Source: Seohaeicola sp024304985 (GTDB lineage Bacteria > Pseudomonadota > Alphaproteobacteria > Rhodobacterales > Rhodobacteraceae). Taken from it: a stretch of 64,000 bases of DNA. Position 1 is the first letter of the stretch, and every line of letters begins with the position of its first letter. Shown piece after piece: positions 8,722 to 18,151 of the stretch. The notes under the pieces are model-generated. The model made no database searches, was not told where the DNA came from, and worked only from the letters and a program-made list of their open reading frames with translations. The translations under genes and the position numbers were made by a program. The stretch covers positions 62,001-126,000 of the forward strand of contig NZ_JARAMP010000005.1 of the NCBI RefSeq assembly GCF_028802875.1. The letters are read 5' to 3'.

Positions 8722-9417
8722 ATGGAAACCGAGATCATCGCTGGCGCCGCCGGGGCGGACTACACCATGTGGGCATTGTTCGCCCGCGCCACAATCGTCG
8801 TTAAACTTGTCATGATAATACTGGTTCTGTGCTCCTTCTGGACATGGGCCATCGTGATTCAGAAAACGATCCGCTTCCGCAAGGCGCGTGGCGAATCTGC
8901 GACATTCGATCAGGCGTTCTGGTCGGGCGAACCGCTGGACGAGTTGTTCCAGCAGATCGGGCCGGAGCCTGCGGGCGCATCCGAACGGGTCTTTGCGGCG
9001 GGCATGATGGAATGGCGGCGCAGTCATCGCAACGATGGCGGCCTGATCGCAGGGGCCTCGGCCCGGATCGACCGCAGCATGGATGTGGCCATCGCCAAGG
9101 AAGCGGATGAGTTGCAATCCGGTCTGACGGTTCTGGCCACCATCGGCTCTGCCGCGCCCTTCATCGGCCTGTTCGGGACCGTCTGGGGGATCATGCATTC
9201 CTTCATCGAGATCGCCAAGGCGCAGAACACCTCTCTGGCCGTTGTGGCCCCCGGCATCGCCGAGGCGCTGCTGGCGACGGGCATCGGCCTTGTCGCGGCC
9301 ATTCCGGCGGTGATCTATTACAACAAGCTGAGCGCGGATGCGGATCGGATCATCGGGGGCTATGGCGCCTTTGCCGATGAATTCTCGACCATCCTCAGCC
9401 GTCAGTTGGATAGCTGA
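8722..9417 (+). CDS. tolQ: TolQ, inner-membrane channel subunit of Tol-Pal
   Basis: A 231-aa MotA/TolQ/ExbB-family proton channel protein. Three membrane helices are visible: about 18-42 (VVKLVMIILVLCSFWTW), about 135-158 (LTVLATIGSAAPFIGLFGTV) and about 172-195 (APGIAEALLATGIGLVAAIP). With TolR it converts proton motive force into pulling by TolA, supporting outer-membrane constriction at division. tolR starts two bases after its stop. Confidence 0.96.
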   Translation: METEIIAGAAGADYTMWALFARATIVVKLVMIILVLCSFWTWAIVIQKTIRFRKARGESATFDQAFWSGEPLDELFQQIGPEPAGASERVFAAGMMEWRRSHRNDGGLIAGASARIDRSMDVAIAKEADELQSGLTVLATIGSAAPFIGLFGTVWGIMHSFIEIAKAQNTSLAVVAPGIAEALLATGIGLVAAIPAVIYYNKLSADADRIIGGYGAFADEFSTILSRQLDS

Positions 9418-9419
9418 CG

Positions 9420-9914
9420 ATGGGCGCGGGTGTTGTCAAAAGCGGTGGTGGCGGATCGCGCCGGGGGCGGCGGCGCGGGGCCGGGCGCGCCGGTGTCGTG
9501 TCCGAGATCAACATCACGCCTTTCGTGGACGTGATGCTGGTGCTGCTGATCATCTTCATGGTCGCGGCCCCGCTGATGACCGTCGGTGTGCCGGTGGAAT
9601 TGCCCAAGACGGCGGCCACGTCATTGCCTGCGGAGCAGGAAGAACCGCTCAGCATCACCATGACGGCCGAAGGCGCGGTGATGATCCAGATGACCGAGGT
9701 GCCGCTGAATGATCTGGTGCCGCGCTTGCAGGCGATTGCGTCCGAGCGCGAGGGGGATCGCATTTTCCTGCGTGCGGATGGGGCGGTGCCCTATGCGGAT
9801 GTGGTCACGGTGATGGGCGCGCTCAATCGCGGCGGGTTTTCCAATATCGGTCTGGTGACCGATCTTGGCGGTCCGGCGCTGGACGGAACCCAGCCCGCCG
9901 GGCAGGGCAACTGA
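9420..9914 (+). CDS. tolR: TolR, periplasmic/inner-membrane Tol subunit
   Basis: A 164-aa ExbD/TolR protein. After a basic, Gly-rich N-terminus comes VSEINITPFVDVMLVLL, whose membrane Asp takes part in proton translocation with TolQ. The periplasmic domain follows, including DRIFLRADGAVPYADVVTVM. It is longer than E. coli TolR mainly because of the N-terminal Gly/Arg-rich tail and a polar C-terminus. It is tightly spaced between tolQ and tolA. Confidence 0.96.
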   Translation: MGAGVVKSGGGGSRRGRRRGAGRAGVVSEINITPFVDVMLVLLIIFMVAAPLMTVGVPVELPKTAATSLPAEQEEPLSITMTAEGAVMIQMTEVPLNDLVPRLQAIASEREGDRIFLRADGAVPYADVVTVMGALNRGGFSNIGLVTDLGGPALDGTQPAGQGN

Positions 9915-9921
9915 GGGCGCC

Positions 9922-11070
9922 GTGCGGATCGGCTATTACATCTCTGGCGCCGGGCATATCGGTCTGATCCTGTGGATGTTCTTCGGGGGCATGTTCAACA
10001 CGCCCCCGCAGTCGTTCGAGGTCACCGAGGTGTCGGTCATTTCCGGTGCGGAGTTCGAGGCGATGATGGCCGGCGTGCAGACCCCCGAGGTCACGACGGA
10101 TGTGGCCATGCCCGCGCCCGAACTGCCCGCCGAGGAAGTGCCGCCCACCGAAAGCCAGCCCGACCCGACCCCGCCGCCTGCCGAGCCGCAGGTGACCGAG
10201 GCGCCGCCCGCGGACCCTGTGCCGCAACAGCCCGAGCCTTTGCCGCAGCAGGCCGAGGCCGAGGTCAGCGATGAGGCCCCGGTGATTGCGCCGCCACCCC
10301 AGGAAGAGGTGGTGCTGGCCCCGAACACATCCGACCGTCCGGTTCCGCGTCCCGCCGAGCGCGTGGCCCCGGAGCCTGTGGCCGCGCCCGAGCCGGATAC
10401 GCAGGTGGCCGATTCCGTGACCGAGGAAGTTGTGCCCGACGAGTCTGCCGAGGTTGTCCGCGAGGAGACCGAGGGCGGCGCGCCCGAGGAGGCGACGACC
10501 CGGATCGTGACCGAGGCGATGGAGGAACCTTCCGCCGCGCCGACAACCTCGATCCGGCCGCGCACGCGTCCTGCGCGGCCAGAGCCCGCGCCCGTGGCCG
10601 AAACCCCGCGCGAGCCGGCGCCGCAACAGCAGGCGCAGGAACAGCCGGCGCAGCAGCCCGACCGCACAGCCGATGCCGTGAATGACGCCTTGCGTCAGGC
10701 CCTTGAGGGCGGCGCGGCCAGCCCCGCCGCCGGTGGGCAGAGTGGCCCGCCCATGACGTCCGGCGAGCGTGACGCGCTGCGCGTGGCCGTGCAGCAATGC
10801 TGGAACGTGGGATCGTTGTCATCCGAGGCGCTGCGCACAACGGTTGTGGTTGCGGTGTCGATGACCGAAGATGGACGCCCGCAGCCCGAGACGCTGCGCA
10901 TGCTGAGCCATGACGGCGGATCGGCCGAAGCGGCGCGGCAAGCCTTTGAATCCGCGCGCCGCGCGATCATCCGTTGCGGGGCCAATGGCTTCAGCCTGCC
11001 GCGCGACAAATACGACCAGTGGCGCGATATCGAAATGACGTTCAATCCCGAGAACATGAGGATCAGATGA
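9922..11070 (+). CDS. tolA: TolA, envelope-spanning Tol protein
   Basis: A 382-aa TolA using GTG 9922 as start (VRIGYYISGAGHIGLIL), seven bases after tolR; an open frame upstream lies within tolR and is not used. A single N-terminal membrane helix (about 5-24) is followed by a long Pro/Glu/Ala-rich periplasmic stretch (about 50-260) that replaces the Lys/Ala helix of E. coli TolA. The C-terminal globular domain begins around VAVQQCWNVGSLSSE. It links TolQR to Pal and TolB. The stop overlaps the tolB start. Confidence 0.92.
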   Translation: MRIGYYISGAGHIGLILWMFFGGMFNTPPQSFEVTEVSVISGAEFEAMMAGVQTPEVTTDVAMPAPELPAEEVPPTESQPDPTPPPAEPQVTEAPPADPVPQQPEPLPQQAEAEVSDEAPVIAPPPQEEVVLAPNTSDRPVPRPAERVAPEPVAAPEPDTQVADSVTEEVVPDESAEVVREETEGGAPEEATTRIVTEAMEEPSAAPTTSIRPRTRPARPEPAPVAETPREPAPQQQAQEQPAQQPDRTADAVNDALRQALEGGAASPAAGGQSGPPMTSGERDALRVAVQQCWNVGSLSSEALRTTVVVAVSMTEDGRPQPETLRMLSHDGGSAEAARQAFESARRAIIRCGANGFSLPRDKYDQWRDIEMTFNPENMRIR

Positions 11071-12392
11071 TGACACGTGTGTTGACCCTGCTGGCGGCCT
11101 TGCTCGTCCTTGCGATGCCTGCGGCGGCTCAGACCGGCGGCCCGCTGCGCATCGAGATCACCGAGGGTGTGATCGAGCCCTTGCCCTTTGCCAACCCGGA
11201 TTTCGTGGCCGAGAACGCCGCCGCCGCCGAATTGGCGCGCCAGATCGCGCGGGTCGTGTCCGAGGACCTGACGGGAACGGGTCTGTTCCGCGAGATCCCG
11301 TCGAGCGCCTTCATCAGCCAGATCACCAGCTTCAACAGCCCGGTGCAGTTCAGCGACTGGCGCGCGATCAACGCGCAGGCGTTGATTTCCGGGGCGGTCA
11401 GCGTGGGCGGCGATGGATCTGTGGCGGTGAAGTTCCGCCTTTATGACGTGTTCGCCGGTCAGGAGCTGGGCGACGGGTTGCAGTTCAACGGCACGCAGGC
11501 CGGGTGGCGGCGCATCGCGCATAAGGTGGCCGATGCGGTCTATAGCCGGATCACGGGCGAGGGCGGCTATTTCGACAGCCGCGTCGTCTATGTGGCCGAG
11601 ACCGGCCCCAAGGATGACCGCCGCAAGCGTCTGGCGATCATGGATTATGACGGGGCGAATGTGCAATACCTGACCGACAGCAATTCCATCGTGCTGGCGC
11701 CGCGTTTCTCGCCCACCGGGGACCGCATCCTTTATACCAGCTACGAATCCGGCTTTCCGCGCATCTATGTGATGGATGTGGCTTCGGTCGGGCGGCGGGC
11801 GCTGCCGACGCTGGAAGGCGACATGAGTTTTGCGCCGCGTTTCGCACCCGATGGCAATACGGTTGTCTATTCGCTGACCACAGGCGGCAATACAGACATC
11901 TACCGGATGGATATCAATTCGGGGGCGGCAACGCGCCTGACCTCGACCCCGTCGATCGAGACGGCCCCGAGCTTCAGCCCGGATGGCAGCCGGATCGTGT
12001 TCGAGAGCGACCGGAGCGGCACCCAGCAGCTTTACATCATGGGCGCGAATGGCGGCGAGCCGCAGCGGATCAGTTTCGGGCAGGGCCGCTACGGCACGCC
12101 CGTCTGGTCGCCACGCGGGGACCTGATCGCCTTCACCAAACAGTCCAAGGGCCGTTTCCATATCGGCGTTATGCGGACCGACGGATCGGAAGAGCGGCTG
12201 CTGACCGCGTCTTTTCTGGATGAGGGTCCGACATGGTCGCCCAATGGCCGCGTGATCATGTTCACCCGCGAGACACAGGGCGAAAGCGGGGCCGCATCGC
12301 TGTATTCGGTGGATATCTCGGGGCGCAATCTCAAGCAGATCAGAACCGAGGGCGGCGCATCCGACCCGGCATGGTCGCCGTTGCAAAGATAG
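11067..12392 (+). CDS. tolB: TolB, periplasmic beta-propeller
   Basis: A 441-aa periplasmic protein with a signal peptide (TRVLTLLAALLVLAMPAAAQ). An N-terminal domain (about 25-160) is followed by six beta-propeller blades with repeated PxxSPDG-like motifs such as APRFSPTGDRILYTS, APSFSPDGSRIVFES and GPTWSPNGRVIMFT. TolB binds Pal and TolA. ATG 11067 overlaps the tolA stop (ATGATGA); a second ATG at 11070 is equally possible. Confidence 0.95.
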   Translation: MMTRVLTLLAALLVLAMPAAAQTGGPLRIEITEGVIEPLPFANPDFVAENAAAAELARQIARVVSEDLTGTGLFREIPSSAFISQITSFNSPVQFSDWRAINAQALISGAVSVGGDGSVAVKFRLYDVFAGQELGDGLQFNGTQAGWRRIAHKVADAVYSRITGEGGYFDSRVVYVAETGPKDDRRKRLAIMDYDGANVQYLTDSNSIVLAPRFSPTGDRILYTSYESGFPRIYVMDVASVGRRALPTLEGDMSFAPRFAPDGNTVVYSLTTGGNTDIYRMDINSGAATRLTSTPSIETAPSFSPDGSRIVFESDRSGTQQLYIMGANGGEPQRISFGQGRYGTPVWSPRGDLIAFTKQSKGRFHIGVMRTDGSEERLLTASFLDEGPTWSPNGRVIMFTRETQGESGAASLYSVDISGRNLKQIRTEGGASDPAWSPLQR

Positions 12393-12399
12393 GCCAAGG

Positions 12400-12429
12400 C
12401 CGCGCGCACCGATTCCCTTGGGCGCGCGG
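12400..12429 (+). terminator. Hairpin between tolB and pal
   Basis: CCGCGCGC (12400-12407) pairs with GCGCGCGG (12422-12429), giving an 8-bp G+C stem with a 14-base loop just after tolB. No U-tract follows, so it may attenuate transcription or protect an mRNA end rather than terminate. Confidence 0.35.
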
Positions 12430-12495
12430 ATGTGCTAAAGACATCGACGAAACAGGCAAATTCTTGTGACACACAACAACAACGGGGCACCCATC

Positions 12496-13017
12496 ATGAC
12501 TCTCTTCACACGCGGCATCCTTCTGGCTTCTGTTCTGGCGCTGGCCGCCTGCACCAACCCTGACCGTTTCGACAGCGCGGGCGCTGGCGGTGCCGGTGGC
12601 GCGGGCGGGGCAGGTGGCATCGGCGCGCCGGGCAGCGCATCGGACCCGCGCTCGCCGCTCTATTTCCAGCAGACGATCGGGGATCGCGTGCTGTTCCAGG
12701 TCGACCAATCCAGCATCACGCCGCAATACCAGACCGTTCTGGACGGGCAGGCGCAGTGGCTGATGACCAATACCGATTACGTCGCCATCATCGAAGGCCA
12801 TGCCGACGAGCAGGGCACGCGGGAATACAACCTTGCCCTTGGTGCGCGCCGCGCCAATGCCGTTCAGGAATACCTTGTCTCGCGCGGGGTGGCCCCCAGC
12901 CGCTTGCGCGTGATCAGCTATGGCAAGGAACGCCCGATCGAGCTGTGCAGCGACGAGGCCTGCTATTCGCAGAACCGCCGTGCCGTGACTGTCATCTCGG
13001 CTGGCCTGTCCAGCTGA
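12496..13017 (+). CDS. pal: Pal, peptidoglycan-associated lipoprotein
   Basis: A 173-aa outer-membrane lipoprotein. The signal peptide ends in the lipobox LAAC, placing the lipidated Cys at 19, when ATG 12496 is used; a GTG at 12466 would add ten polar residues before the signal peptide and is less likely. A Gly/Ala-rich linker (AGAGGAGGAGGAGG) precedes an OmpA-like peptidoglycan-binding domain with EGHADEQGTREYNLALGARR. It anchors the outer membrane to the wall and is the target of TolAB. Confidence 0.95.
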   Translation: MTLFTRGILLASVLALAACTNPDRFDSAGAGGAGGAGGAGGIGAPGSASDPRSPLYFQQTIGDRVLFQVDQSSITPQYQTVLDGQAQWLMTNTDYVAIIEGHADEQGTREYNLALGARRANAVQEYLVSRGVAPSRLRVISYGKERPIELCSDEACYSQNRRAVTVISAGLSS

Positions 13018-13030
13018 TCGGGGGTTTCGC

Positions 13031-13972
13031 ATGACGCTGCTTTCCGCATGTCAGATGGGGGCGGGCCGTTTCGGCCCGGCCCTGCGGCCCGTCCTTGGCC
13101 GGTTGCGCCTGTCGGTGATGGCGCTGGCGCTGAGCGGCGCGCTCTTGCCGCAGATGGCCCCCGCGCAGGACAGCCAGACCCTTGCGGATATCCGCCAGGA
13201 AATGTCGATGCTGTTTGTCGAGGTGCAGCGCCTGCGCCGCGAGTTGTCCACCACTGGCGCCTCGGGCTTGGCGATCCCCGGCGGCTCGGTGCTGGACCGC
13301 GTCAACGTGATGGAAAGCGAGTTGCAGCGTCTGACCCGCAAGACCGAGGAGCTGGAGTTCCGGATCAACAGTATCGTTTCGGACGGGACCACCCGTCTGG
13401 GCGATCTGGAGTTCCGCCTGTGCGAGTTGGAGACAGGATGCGACATCGGCAAACTGGGTGAGACGACGACCCTTGGCGGCGGTCCCGCTCCGGCCACCAC
13501 GGGCATGATCGCCTCGCCGATCCAGCCCGCGCCGGGCGGCGCGGCCTCGCCTTCCACCTCCACCCCCAGCGCCCCCACGGCGGAACTGGCCGTCGGTGAG
13601 AGAGCAGACTTCGAGCGGGCGTCGGAGGCGCTCGCATCCGGTGACTTTCGCGGCGCCGCGGACCTCTTTGCGACCTTTAATGAGACCTATCCGGGCGGAC
13701 CGCTAGCGGCGGAAGCCGATCTGAAACGCGGTCAGGCCCTGTCGCAACTGAATGACGTGCGGGGCGCTGCGCGGGCCTATCTTTCGGCCTTCACCACCGA
13801 CCAGACCGGCCCGAACGCGCCCGAGGCGCTGTTCCGGCTGGGCGATGCGCTGGGACAACTGGGCCAGACGCAGGAAGCCTGCACGACCCTGCAAGAGGTC
13901 GGTGTGCGCTTTCCGCAATCGGCCAGCGTCGCCTCGGCGCAGGAGGCCCGCACCCGTCTGGGCTGTCTTTGA
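13031..13972 (+). CDS. cpoB: CpoB (YbgF), Tol-Pal coordinator
   Basis: A 313-aa periplasmic protein. The N-terminal hydrophobic segment (LRLSVMALALSGALLPQMAPAQ) is a signal peptide, perhaps from an internal start. A coiled-coil trimerisation region follows (about 45-120: LADIRQEMSMLFVEVQRLRR), then a low-complexity linker, then a C-terminal TPR domain with FNETYPGGPLAAEADLKRG and FRLGDALGQLGQTQEAC. CpoB links Tol action to septal wall synthesis in E. coli. The stop overlaps the tilS TTG start (TTGA). Confidence 0.9.
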   Translation: MTLLSACQMGAGRFGPALRPVLGRLRLSVMALALSGALLPQMAPAQDSQTLADIRQEMSMLFVEVQRLRRELSTTGASGLAIPGGSVLDRVNVMESELQRLTRKTEELEFRINSIVSDGTTRLGDLEFRLCELETGCDIGKLGETTTLGGGPAPATTGMIASPIQPAPGGAASPSTSTPSAPTAELAVGERADFERASEALASGDFRGAADLFATFNETYPGGPLAAEADLKRGQALSQLNDVRGAARAYLSAFTTDQTGPNAPEALFRLGDALGQLGQTQEACTTLQEVGVRFPQSASVASAQEARTRLGCL

Positions 13973-15216
13973 CGGCAGAGCGCGACGATCAGGCCGCGCT
14001 GGTCGCGGCGGTCGGTCGCGCGCTTGATCGGACGGCCCCGACCGGCATCGCCGTGTCGGGCGGCAGCGACTCGTTGGCTTTGCTGCATCTGGCGCATGAC
14101 GCGGCGCGGGCGGAGGGTCTGGCGATCGCTGCCGTCACTGTGGATCACGGTCTGCGGTCCGAGAGTGCCGCCGAGGCGCAGGGCGTGGCGCGGATCTGTG
14201 ACGACTTGGGCATTCCCCATGATACGCTGCCTTGGCAGGGCTGGGACGGGCGCGGCAATCTGCAGGCGGCGGCGCGGGAGGCGCGGTATGGCCTGATGGC
14301 GGCATGGGCGCGCGGGCAGGGGATCGGCACGATCCTTCTGGGACATACGCAGGACGATCAGGCCGAGACTTTCCTGATGCGGCTGACGCGGCAGGCGGGT
14401 CTGGACGGGTTGTCGGGCATGGCGGCCGGTTTCGAGCGCGACGGGATGGCATGGGCGCGGCCCTTGCTGGATGTGACGCGGGCACGGTTGCGTGACTGGC
14501 TGACCGGCCGGGGTATCGGGTGGATCGACGATCCCTCGAACGACAATACCCGTTTCGAGCGGGTCAAGGCGCGCCGCGCGCTGGCGGAACTGGCTCCCTT
14601 GGGGATCGACGCTGGCGGATTGGCCCGCGTGATGGCGCAACTGGCCGATGCGCGGGATGCGCTGCGCGCGCAACTTTATGATATCGCGGCGATAACCGTG
14701 CAGCAGGACCGGGGCGATCTGATCCTTGATTGGGCGGCATGGGCGCGGCACCATCCCGAGATGCGCCGCCGTATCCTTGTGGCGGGGCTGGTCTGGGTGG
14801 CCTCGACCCCCTATCCGCCCCGGCGCGAGGATGTCGCGGCGCTGTTGCAGGCGGTGGAGCGGCCGGGGCAACGGACGCTGGGGGGCTGTCTGGTGCTGCG
14901 ACAGGGCGCGCTGCTGCGGATCACGCGGGAGCATCAGGCGCTGCGCGATCTGACGGGGGCGACCGACCGGCCTTGGGATGGCCGCTGGCAACTGGATGGC
15001 CCGCATGATCCTGCCCTGCATGTGGCGGCCTTGGGCGAGGCGGGGCTGCGGCTTTGCCCGGACTGGCGCGAGACGGGGCTGCCACGGGCGGCGTTGCTGG
15101 CCTCGCCGGCGGTGTGGGAGGGGGAGCGGCTGATCGCGGCACCGCTGGCCGGGGTCAATCCAGACTGGTCGGCGCGGATTGTCGCGGATTTTCACGCCAC
15201 GCTGCTTTCGCATTGA
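13969..15216 (+). CDS. tilS: TilS, tRNA(Ile)-lysidine synthetase
   Basis: A 415-aa N-type ATP pyrophosphatase that adds lysine to C34 of the CAU-anticodon tRNA-Ile. The PP-loop SGGSDS is at residues 30-35, and the family motif LLGHTQDDQAETFLMRL follows. The start is TTG 13969, overlapping the cpoB stop. Placement between cpoB and ftsH is the usual alphaproteobacterial order. Confidence 0.94.
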   Translation: MTAERDDQAALVAAVGRALDRTAPTGIAVSGGSDSLALLHLAHDAARAEGLAIAAVTVDHGLRSESAAEAQGVARICDDLGIPHDTLPWQGWDGRGNLQAAAREARYGLMAAWARGQGIGTILLGHTQDDQAETFLMRLTRQAGLDGLSGMAAGFERDGMAWARPLLDVTRARLRDWLTGRGIGWIDDPSNDNTRFERVKARRALAELAPLGIDAGGLARVMAQLADARDALRAQLYDIAAITVQQDRGDLILDWAAWARHHPEMRRRILVAGLVWVASTPYPPRREDVAALLQAVERPGQRTLGGCLVLRQGALLRITREHQALRDLTGATDRPWDGRWQLDGPHDPALHVAALGEAGLRLCPDWRETGLPRAALLASPAVWEGERLIAAPLAGVNPDWSARIVADFHATLLSH

Positions 15217-15296
15217 AGTAAACCATTTGTTGCCTATTTTAGACCTAAGGTTCGTGGCATATTGCGGCGGACCAGAAGATTTGTGGGAGACATGCC

Positions 15297-17207
15297 TTGG
15301 GCAACGCGCGAAACATCGCTTTCTGGGTCGTTCTGTTCCTGCTGATACTGGCCCTTTTCAACCTGTTCAGCGGATCCGGAAACACCCTGCAAAGCCAGAA
15401 TATCAGCTATTCGGAATTCGTCCGGGCCGTGGAAAGCGAACAGGTCAGCCGGGCGACGCTGGACGGCGAGCAGATCCGCTACCGCAGCACCGATGGCCGC
15501 GACTATGTGACGATCAAGCCCGAAGATGCGCAGGTCACAGACCTTCTGATCGCGAATAACGTGCCGGTGACGGCGGAAAGCCAGCAACAGTCGGGCTTCC
15601 AGACCTTCATCCTGTCGCTTCTGCCCTTCCTGCTGCTGATCGGCGTCTGGGTCTATTTCATGAACCGGATGCAGGGCGGCGGCAAAGGTGGCGCGATGGG
15701 TTTTGGCAAGTCCAAGGCGAAGCTGCTGACCGAAAAGCATGGCCGCGTGACCTTTGACGACGTGGCCGGTATCGACGAGGCCAAGGAAGAGCTGGAAGAG
15801 ATCGTCGAATTCCTGCGCAACCCGCAGAAATTCAGCCGTCTTGGCGGCAAGATCCCCAAAGGCGCGCTGCTGGTGGGCCCTCCGGGCACCGGTAAGACGC
15901 TGCTGGCGCGGGCCATTGCGGGTGAGGCGGGCGTGCCCTTCTTCACCATCTCTGGTTCCGACTTTGTGGAAATGTTCGTGGGTGTCGGTGCCAGCCGGGT
16001 GCGTGACATGTTCGAACAGGCCAAGAAGAACGCGCCCTGCATCGTCTTTATCGACGAGATCGACGCCGTGGGCCGTGCGCGTGGCGCAGGCTATGGCGGC
16101 GGCAATGATGAGCGGGAACAGACGCTGAACCAGCTTCTGGTGGAAATGGACGGGTTCGAGGCCAATGAAGGTGTGATCATTCTGGCCGCCACCAACCGAC
16201 GTGACGTGCTGGACCCGGCTTTGCTGCGTCCGGGTCGTTTTGACCGTCAGGTGACCGTGCCCAACCCCGATATCAAAGGCCGTGAGAAGATCCTTGGCGT
16301 CCATGCAGCAAAGGTGCCGCTGGGCCCCGATGCCGACATGCGCATCATTGCGCGCGGCACGCCCGGTTTCTCGGGTGCGGATCTGGCGAACCTTGTGAAC
16401 GAGGCGGCGCTTATGGCCGCGCGTGTGGGCCGCCGTTTCGTGACGATGGCCGATTTCGAGAATGCCAAGGACAAGGTGATGATGGGGGCCGAGCGCCGGT
16501 CGATGGTGCTGACGCCCGACCAGAAGGAAAAGACCGCCTATCACGAGGCTGGCCATGCGGTTGTCGGTCTGGCGCTGCCGAAATGCGATCCGGTCTACAA
16601 GGCGACGATCATCCCGCGCGGCGGTGCGCTGGGGATGGTGGTGTCCCTGCCCGAGATCGACCGGCTGAACTGGCACAAGGCCGAATGCGAGGAAAAGCTG
16701 GCCATGACCATGGCGGGCAAGGCGGCCGAGATCCTCAAATATGGTGAGGAGAACGTGTCCAACGGTCCTGCCGGTGACATCCAGCAGGCCAGTGCGCTGG
16801 CCCGCGCGATGATCATGCGCTGGGGCATGTCCGACAAGGTTGGAAATATCGACTATGCCGAAGCGCATGAGGGATATTCCGGCAATACGGCGGGGTTCTC
16901 GGTCTCGGCCCATACCAAGGAGCTGATCGAGGAAGAGGTGAAGCGCTTCATTCAGGAAGGGTACGAAACCGCCCACCGCATCCTGACCGAGCGCAAGGAC
17001 GAGTGGGAACGGCTGGCGCAGGGTCTTCTGGAATATGAGACCCTGACCGGCGAGGAGATCAAGCGCGTGATGCGTGGCGATCCGCCCCATGCCAATGATG
17101 ATGAGGATGACAAGACCGACAAGGGCACAGCCGCATCCGTCACGGCCATTCCCAAGACCAAGCCCAAGGTGAAACCGGCGGGCGGGTTGGAACCTGAGCC
17201 GACGTAA
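15297..17207 (+). CDS. ftsH: FtsH, membrane AAA+ metalloprotease
   Basis: A 636-aa membrane-anchored protease that degrades damaged membrane proteins and short-lived regulators. Two membrane helices (about 8-24 and 102-122) flank the periplasmic domain. Walker A is GPPGTGKT at 194-201, Walker B FIDEID at 251-256, and the zinc motif HEAGH at 416-420. The start is TTG 15297 (MGNARNIAFW) behind GTGGGAGA, consistent with the usual N-terminus. The stop TAA overlaps the ATG of the next gene (TAATG). Confidence 0.98.
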   Translation: MGNARNIAFWVVLFLLILALFNLFSGSGNTLQSQNISYSEFVRAVESEQVSRATLDGEQIRYRSTDGRDYVTIKPEDAQVTDLLIANNVPVTAESQQQSGFQTFILSLLPFLLLIGVWVYFMNRMQGGGKGGAMGFGKSKAKLLTEKHGRVTFDDVAGIDEAKEELEEIVEFLRNPQKFSRLGGKIPKGALLVGPPGTGKTLLARAIAGEAGVPFFTISGSDFVEMFVGVGASRVRDMFEQAKKNAPCIVFIDEIDAVGRARGAGYGGGNDEREQTLNQLLVEMDGFEANEGVIILAATNRRDVLDPALLRPGRFDRQVTVPNPDIKGREKILGVHAAKVPLGPDADMRIIARGTPGFSGADLANLVNEAALMAARVGRRFVTMADFENAKDKVMMGAERRSMVLTPDQKEKTAYHEAGHAVVGLALPKCDPVYKATIIPRGGALGMVVSLPEIDRLNWHKAECEEKLAMTMAGKAAEILKYGEENVSNGPAGDIQQASALARAMIMRWGMSDKVGNIDYAEAHEGYSGNTAGFSVSAHTKELIEEEVKRFIQEGYETAHRILTERKDEWERLAQGLLEYETLTGEEIKRVMRGDPPHANDDEDDKTDKGTAASVTAIPKTKPKVKPAGGLEPEPT

Positions 17208-17992
17208 TGGCCACAAGCCTGCATACAGACTGGGACCCCGGAACCTATAGCAGGTTCCGGGGTCTTCGCTTGCGCCCCGCCCTTGATCTGCTGCGCGCGC
17301 TGCCGCCTTTGCCCGAAGGTCCGGTGGTTGATCTGGGCTGCGGCAATGGCGCGGCGGGACCTGCGCTGGCCACGCTGGGCCGGACTGTCACGGGGATCGA
17401 CGCGTCTCCGGCGATGCTGGGCGAGGCGCGTGAGACGGGCGTTTACGCATCGCTGCATCAGATGGATATCGCGGCATGGACGTCAGAAGGACCGGCCCCC
17501 GCGCTGATCTTCTGCAACGCGGTGCTGCATTGGCTGCCGCATCACGAGGTGCTGATCCCGCGATTGGCCGCGATGCTGGCCCCTGGCGGCACGCTGGCGG
17601 TGCAGGTGCCGCATCAGAACAACGCGCCCTCGCACCGGGTGTGGCTGTCGCTGGCGGATGAGCTTTTTCCCGGACGGATCGACCCGGATCAGGGCCCCGC
17701 TGTGCTGCGCCCGGCGGAATATCATCGGCTGCTCACGCCTCTGGGTGCGCTGAGCCTGTGGGAGACCGAGTATTATCAGCAGCTTGACGCCTGCGCCGAC
17801 GGCCATCCCGTGCGCCGCTTTACCGAGACGACCTTCGCCCGCCCCATCCTTGCCGCACTGGACGACGATGAACAGACCCGCCTGATCGCCGCCTATGAGG
17901 CGGTGATGGACAAGGTCTATCCCGCCGGGGCCGATGGCACGGTGCTGTTCCCCTTCCGACGGATGTTTTTTACGCTGACGGTCCCGGCCTGA
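17207..17992 (+). CDS. tam: Trans-aconitate 2-methyltransferase family protein
   Basis: A 261-aa class I SAM-dependent methyltransferase. The SAM-binding motif is VVDLGCGNGAAG (about 40-51), followed by GIDASPAMLGEAR and FCNAVLHWLPHHEVL. The N-terminus with WDPGTYSRFRG resembles E. coli Tam, which methylates trans-aconitate, a by-product that inhibits aconitase. The substrate is inferred from family only. It overlaps the ftsH stop by one base and may be co-transcribed with it. Confidence 0.8.
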   Translation: MATSLHTDWDPGTYSRFRGLRLRPALDLLRALPPLPEGPVVDLGCGNGAAGPALATLGRTVTGIDASPAMLGEARETGVYASLHQMDIAAWTSEGPAPALIFCNAVLHWLPHHEVLIPRLAAMLAPGGTLAVQVPHQNNAPSHRVWLSLADELFPGRIDPDQGPAVLRPAEYHRLLTPLGALSLWETEYYQQLDACADGHPVRRFTETTFARPILAALDDDEQTRLIAAYEAVMDKVYPAGADGTVLFPFRRMFFTLTVPA

Positions 17993-18151
17993 CATCGGAC
18001 GCTGCCTGCCACATAGACGGCGATGGCTGCATCCGGCGGGGGAAGCCCAGCGTCAGAGGGGGGCATCGGGTCTGAAACCGGTAACGCCTTGCCTTGGCGC
18101 CACCTTTGTCATTCACTGACCCTCAACACGAGAGCGAGAGCGGGGGCCACC

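Noticed and set aside
15234..17216. A 660-codon open frame opposite ftsH
   Set aside because: Antisense shadow of an unmistakable ftsH.
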